From an uncultured Clostridia bacterium (lineage in GTDB: Bacteria > Bacillota > Clostridia > Christensenellales > UBA1242), in contig CANPWT010000036.1 in the NCBI GenBank assembly GCA_947584775.1, positions 1-10,105 of the forward strand: a stretch of 10,105 bases of DNA, in the 5' to 3' direction. A program made the position numbers and the translations under genes. How positions within the stretch are numbered: the first letter of the stretch is position 1; each line of letters starts with the position of its first letter. The notes beneath the pieces were generated by a model that did not search any database, was not told where the DNA came from, and saw nothing but the letters and a program-made list of their open reading frames with translations. Below are positions 8,201 to 10,105 of this stretch, one piece after another.

Positions 8201-10105
8201 ATTTTGCGCGTGGATTATATGTAACAGCCAATTCGAATGTTTCAATAACTGATAACAGTATTATCTCTTACAACAACAATGATGGTCGCGACGGCGCGGG
8301 CATTTATAATTTAGGCTCGATATATATTTACAGCGCAGACATTAAATACAATGTTGCCGAATACTCTCAAGGTGGCGGTATTTATAGCGAACAGGAAATT
8401 GTAATTGTTGGCACAAAATCAGTTGTAAATGGCAGGGATACTTATAGTGTAAATATTTATAAAAACCAAGCCAACGATGGCGCTGGTATTGCAATCTTAG
8501 GCGGTGCTTTAGGTATAAATAATGCAAACATTGAAGGCAATATAGCCCACTCGTATGGTGGTGGCCTTTATTTAAGTGGTGGTGCTGGCGAGTATTATCA
8601 ACTTAGAGATTTTGTTATTAAGGATAATTTAGTATTTGGTGACGGCGGCGGCATATACGCTAACGATAGTGGGGTAATTTATCGCCAAATTAAATTTATA
8701 AACAATTTTGCAACTAGTGCAGGCGGCGGTATTTATAACACTGGAGATAGTACAATTTCTGATTGTACTTTTGACGGCAACACAGCTTTACAAGCAAGCA
8801 TTGCAGATAACCCTACCTTTAATGTTGCAACCATGGAGGGCTTTTCAAATGATATTTACGGGGATGCTGCATATGATTATTTAAATTTCGACAATGCGGA
8901 TTATGTAACGGGAGAGTTAAGTTTCCACACCTCAGCCTTTACTGATCTTTATCCATATAATCCATCCTCAGGGTATGTAGAAGTTGATGATATTCCAGAA
9001 TTAAAATCTACCACTGGTTATGATGCCGAACCTTTAGGTTTATATTTAGAATTAGAGGCAGGAACAACATATACTTTTTCAGTTGATGTAACAGGTTCTG
9101 GTGGTGATATAACTTTCATGTCTATAGACGAAGATAATCCATGGGGTGATGGGCTATTTTACGAATATATTTATAATTATAAGCATCCTTGTTACACAAG
9201 CACAACAGCAAATTCTGCAACATTAACTTTGACCTATACTCCTACTACTAGTGGGGAGCACTGGCTAATATTTACTTATTGGGTTACAACGGCTGGCCAA
9301 ATAATTAATCACACCATTTCTAACTTGCAAACTACTGCTAGAGTAGCATCAGCCACCTTACAAAATGGTTTCTATTTCGACTCCGATTATCAAACCGGCG
9401 AAGGTGGCGGTGTATTTACACAAGGCGTTACAACAATAAGCAATTGCAAATTTATTAACAACTTGTCTGCTTATGGCGGCGGTATTTACATTGACGATTG
9501 TTTACCATCCGGTGCACTGCAAGGCTGTTCTTTTGGTGAGATTCAAACTAATGCGGACGGCTCTCAAACCGGAATAAAAGGTAACGAGGCAACCATACAG
9601 GGAGGCGGCATTTACAATGGTCATGATAATAGCCTATATGGAGTGATTGTTGCCGGCAACAAAATTACACATAATGTATCTGGTTTAGGGTCTATTAAAC
9701 GTGGTGGAGCAGGTATTTACAATTCCAAATATGAGTATAGTTCTAATAATCAAAATTTGGTTGCTTACCGTACTTTAACTTTACAAGATGTTAAAATTAT
9801 AGGTAATTCAATTATCAACACATGGGCAAACGGTGCAGGCATTTACAATGATGGTATTTTAAATATTAATAGTTCAAAATCAACATCCAGCAGCGGAACA
9901 ACTTGGGGCACTCACATTGATTATAATAAAATAAGTGGATGTGAGGGATCTGGCATTTATAATACGAATATATGCGTGATAAATGGCGGATCTATTTCGC
10001 ATAACACTTACATTAGTGAAGCCGGTGGTGCTATATGCAATGATGGCGGAACACTTACAATAAACGATGCAGAAATTGCACATAACGATGGTGCTTATTA
10101 TGGCG
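5224..10105 (+). CDS. Giant membrane-anchored beta-helix surface protein (3' end outside window)
   Basis: The frame is open from ATG 5224 to the window edge, at least 1,627 residues, with no stop or frameshift. GGAGG (5215-5219) four bases upstream fixes the start. A lysine-rich N-terminus precedes one hydrophobic segment (about 13-36), then KKKP. No obvious signal peptidase site is seen, so it may be a signal anchor with the rest outside the cell. Residues about 146-235 hold GLUG-like repeats (AAGLVGEA, VAGLVGKL). From about 500 onward, turns of G-G-G-I-Y type recur about every 26-35 residues, often preceded by GNTA or NNxA. This is the pattern of right-handed beta-helices resembling chlamydial Pmp repeats. 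A beta-sandwich-like domain interrupts the helix at about 1253-1374. Adhesion or surface defence is the likely role, by family only; a polysaccharide-binding or lyase activity is possible but no active site is visible. Confidence 0.9.
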   Translation, partial: MGSKLSDKKVKIAIKSAIAFLALVALVLTSIAIFFNFTKKKPVPKAEVKNPIAWSIDEWDGNPEGNPTAFLNGDVFASRGKLTYTINSASSFAYFVSLTQDEQKAREYNYFKDYTIYLNKSIDLAGHELSPIGCLSKVEDEYIPTFQGVFDGGYYTIYNGKINGNGLFGYVENATIKNIGLYNVTINSSNSHAAGLVGEAVNSNIENSFVRLGSVNGEGKVAGLVGKLTLNDGYIHTLTNSFADTTLNGAEVYGLIAELETAKTETDLDSYLDVNTCYYTGEFKAYGDVNNMGSISLSNVLCNPTAQDFSAWNYTGAYDHATSKQNGELVQTWCDYSFIKNSRELSFNHPILTRFNKVYLTGSCYENVIVTENGVVNAETLAESFALISPEHNTVSVIVPQIFVNETATVLGDDTVTLTSTEPTIITRGANTSALVLSAENSTLVLGEEGGPALILDGNKQEIEANNQQSGPLVHFQGKDFIAHSNVILQNNINNSTTYGGGLSVYSNDSDHVIDIKNLTVQNCSAEIGGGIATVGVSSNIENVTISGCTGSGLAIINDTSSISASARKFYSQYGTQFNPVVSSRQTVNTTKTLNMAIYGNSAASGGGVYFKPLATATLTIGPGTMIYSNNATNGGGIYTEGLSAARPTVRIEVGSEIYRNQASSSGGGIYLGECAVCEMQNGNMYENHASSGGGVMVLASATFTMQDGNLYGNTASYGAGVYVSDAGGVFNMYGGSIYGNTATSYGGGIYLCSDTSRVTLSPGFSDINIGKSGYPNKAARGGGIYAGEATTLSIGSSLSSKVNICYNSADQGAGMYVYGDNYVGKTTVTIRNSNISYNTASKEGGAIFANGDDEDMGTVESYINITFAALSGKNTVIEGNTANYGATLYMVNNYKAIINSVVFRNNKATTSAIFYASGKNVSGANGKELSYIELNSCTMQDNSATYSGDIYFVSKSYAIIKNGTTFADNTAQNTVYIDSSKLEMSNAIITSNFARGLYVTANSNVSITDNSIISYNNNDGRDGAGIYNLGSIYIYSADIKYNVAEYSQGGGIYSEQEIVIVGTKSVVNGRDTYSVNIYKNQANDGAGIAILGGALGINNANIEGNIAHSYGGGLYLSGGAGEYYQLRDFVIKDNLVFGDGGGIYANDSGVIYRQIKFINNFATSAGGGIYNTGDSTISDCTFDGNTALQASIADNPTFNVATMEGFSNDIYGDAAYDYLNFDNADYVTGELSFHTSAFTDLYPYNPSSGYVEVDDIPELKSTTGYDAEPLGLYLELEAGTTYTFSVDVTGSGGDITFMSIDEDNPWGDGLFYEYIYNYKHPCYTSTTANSATLTLTYTPTTSGEHWLIFTYWVTTAGQIINHTISNLQTTARVASATLQNGFYFDSDYQTGEGGGVFTQGVTTISNCKFINNLSAYGGGIYIDDCLPSGALQGCSFGEIQTNADGSQTGIKGNEATIQGGGIYNGHDNSLYGVIVAGNKITHNVSGLGSIKRGGAGIYNSKYEYSSNNQNLVAYRTLTLQDVKIIGNSIINTWANGAGIYNDGILNINSSKSTSSSGTTWGTHIDYNKISGCEGSGIYNTNICVINGGSISHNTYISEAGGAICNDGGTLTINDAEIAHNDGAYYG
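5659..5990 (+). repeat. GLUG-like repeat region of the surface protein
   Basis: Starting at FQGVFDGGYYTI (residue 146), three units of about 28-40 residues end in GLFGYVE, GLVGEA and GLVGKL, with a decayed fourth, YGLIAELE. Each unit has an I-x-N-x-x-(F/L) strand followed by glycine-leucine-hydrophobic-glycine. This is the GLUG motif found in surface proteases and adhesins, here forming the membrane-proximal stalk. Confidence 0.65.
6706..8790 (+). repeat. First beta-helix repeat block (Pmp-like GGGIY turns)
   Basis: About 18 turns carry G-(G/A)-(G/A/T)-(I/V/L/M)-(Y/F/A/S/M), at residues near 500, 529, 606, 635, 667, 693, 719, 747, 782, 813, 845, 886, 1024, 1050, 1086, 1112, 1141 and 1167. 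Units 667-751 are the most regular, with a 26-28 residue period and nearly matching text (GNLYGNTASYGAGVY against GSIYGNTATSYGGGIY). A stretch around residues 890-1020 keeps strand-and-Asn periodicity but lacks the glycine triplet. The regular block suggests recent internal duplication. Confidence 0.8.
8980..9345 (+). other. Inserted beta-sandwich (PPC-like) domain in the surface protein
   Basis: Residues about 1253-1374 have no glycine-triplet turns. They read LYLELEAGTTYTFSVDV, then a run of strands, then TLTYTPTTSGEHWLIFTYWV. The hydrophobic-x-AG-x-x-Y-x-F opening and S-G-x-x-x-L-x-F close resemble bacterial pre-peptidase C-terminal or carbohydrate-binding beta-sandwich domains. It is rich in aromatic residues, as ligand-binding sandwiches often are. 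The assignment rests on pattern only. Confidence 0.5.
9361..10105 (+). repeat. Second beta-helix repeat block
   Basis: After the insert, glycine turns resume near residues 1394, 1418, 1460, 1495, 1537, 1575 and 1601, mostly as GGGIY or GAGIY, spaced about 24-42 residues apart. Units often carry I-x-x-N or H-N before the turn. The block is still running at the window edge, so more turns or a wall-anchoring end may follow. Confidence 0.75.

Noticed and set aside
6700..10105. CRISPR or other DNA-level repeat array
   Set aside because: The periodicity is at protein level (glycine turns) in one open frame. DNA copies differ at many synonymous sites and there are no constant repeats with unique spacers.

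Overview
The window looks like a chromosomal segment of a low-GC, Gram-positive-type bacterium, probably an uncultured Clostridia- or Mollicutes-related gut organism. The grounds are strong A/T bias with intergenic DNA near 5-10% GC, TTGACA/TATAAT-like promoters, intrinsic terminators, a SecA with a C-terminal zinc tail, and a giant glycine-rich beta-helix surface protein with an N-terminal membrane anchor. TGA does not appear as a sense codon in the long frames, so the standard code fits. The lineage is inferred from style and is not proven.

Layout: (1) 1-123 is the 3' end of an unidentified gene, followed by an intrinsic terminator. (2) 159-514 is a non-coding element bounded by inverted arms, with internal direct repeats and hairpins; it looks like a dispersed intergenic repeat. 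(3) 599-636 is a good promoter overlapped by a 9-bp inverted repeat, which drives secA (667-3360), the ATPase of the Sec translocase. (4) 3372-4298 lies 11 bases behind secA and encodes a protein with a C-terminal GIY-YIG nuclease-like domain. (5) 4284-5223 is a 0.9-kb gene-free stretch. It holds an A-rich tandem repeat, a bidirectional-looking terminator, a structured island of about 37% GC that is probably a minus-strand small RNA (about 4682-4435), a desert of about 10% GC, and then a promoter and leader hairpin. (6) 5224 to the window end is one uninterrupted reading frame of more than 1,627 codons. It encodes an anchored surface protein with GLUG-like repeats, about 25 GGGIY-type beta-helix turns and one inserted beta-sandwich domain. 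Its end is outside the window.

Functionally, SecA and the giant surface protein are linked only in the general sense that SecA would export it. This SecA has the length and zinc tail of the housekeeping enzyme, so there is no evidence for a dedicated accessory secretion system. The least explained parts are the minus-strand RNA candidate, the leader hairpin before the surface protein, and the inverted-repeat element upstream of secA.
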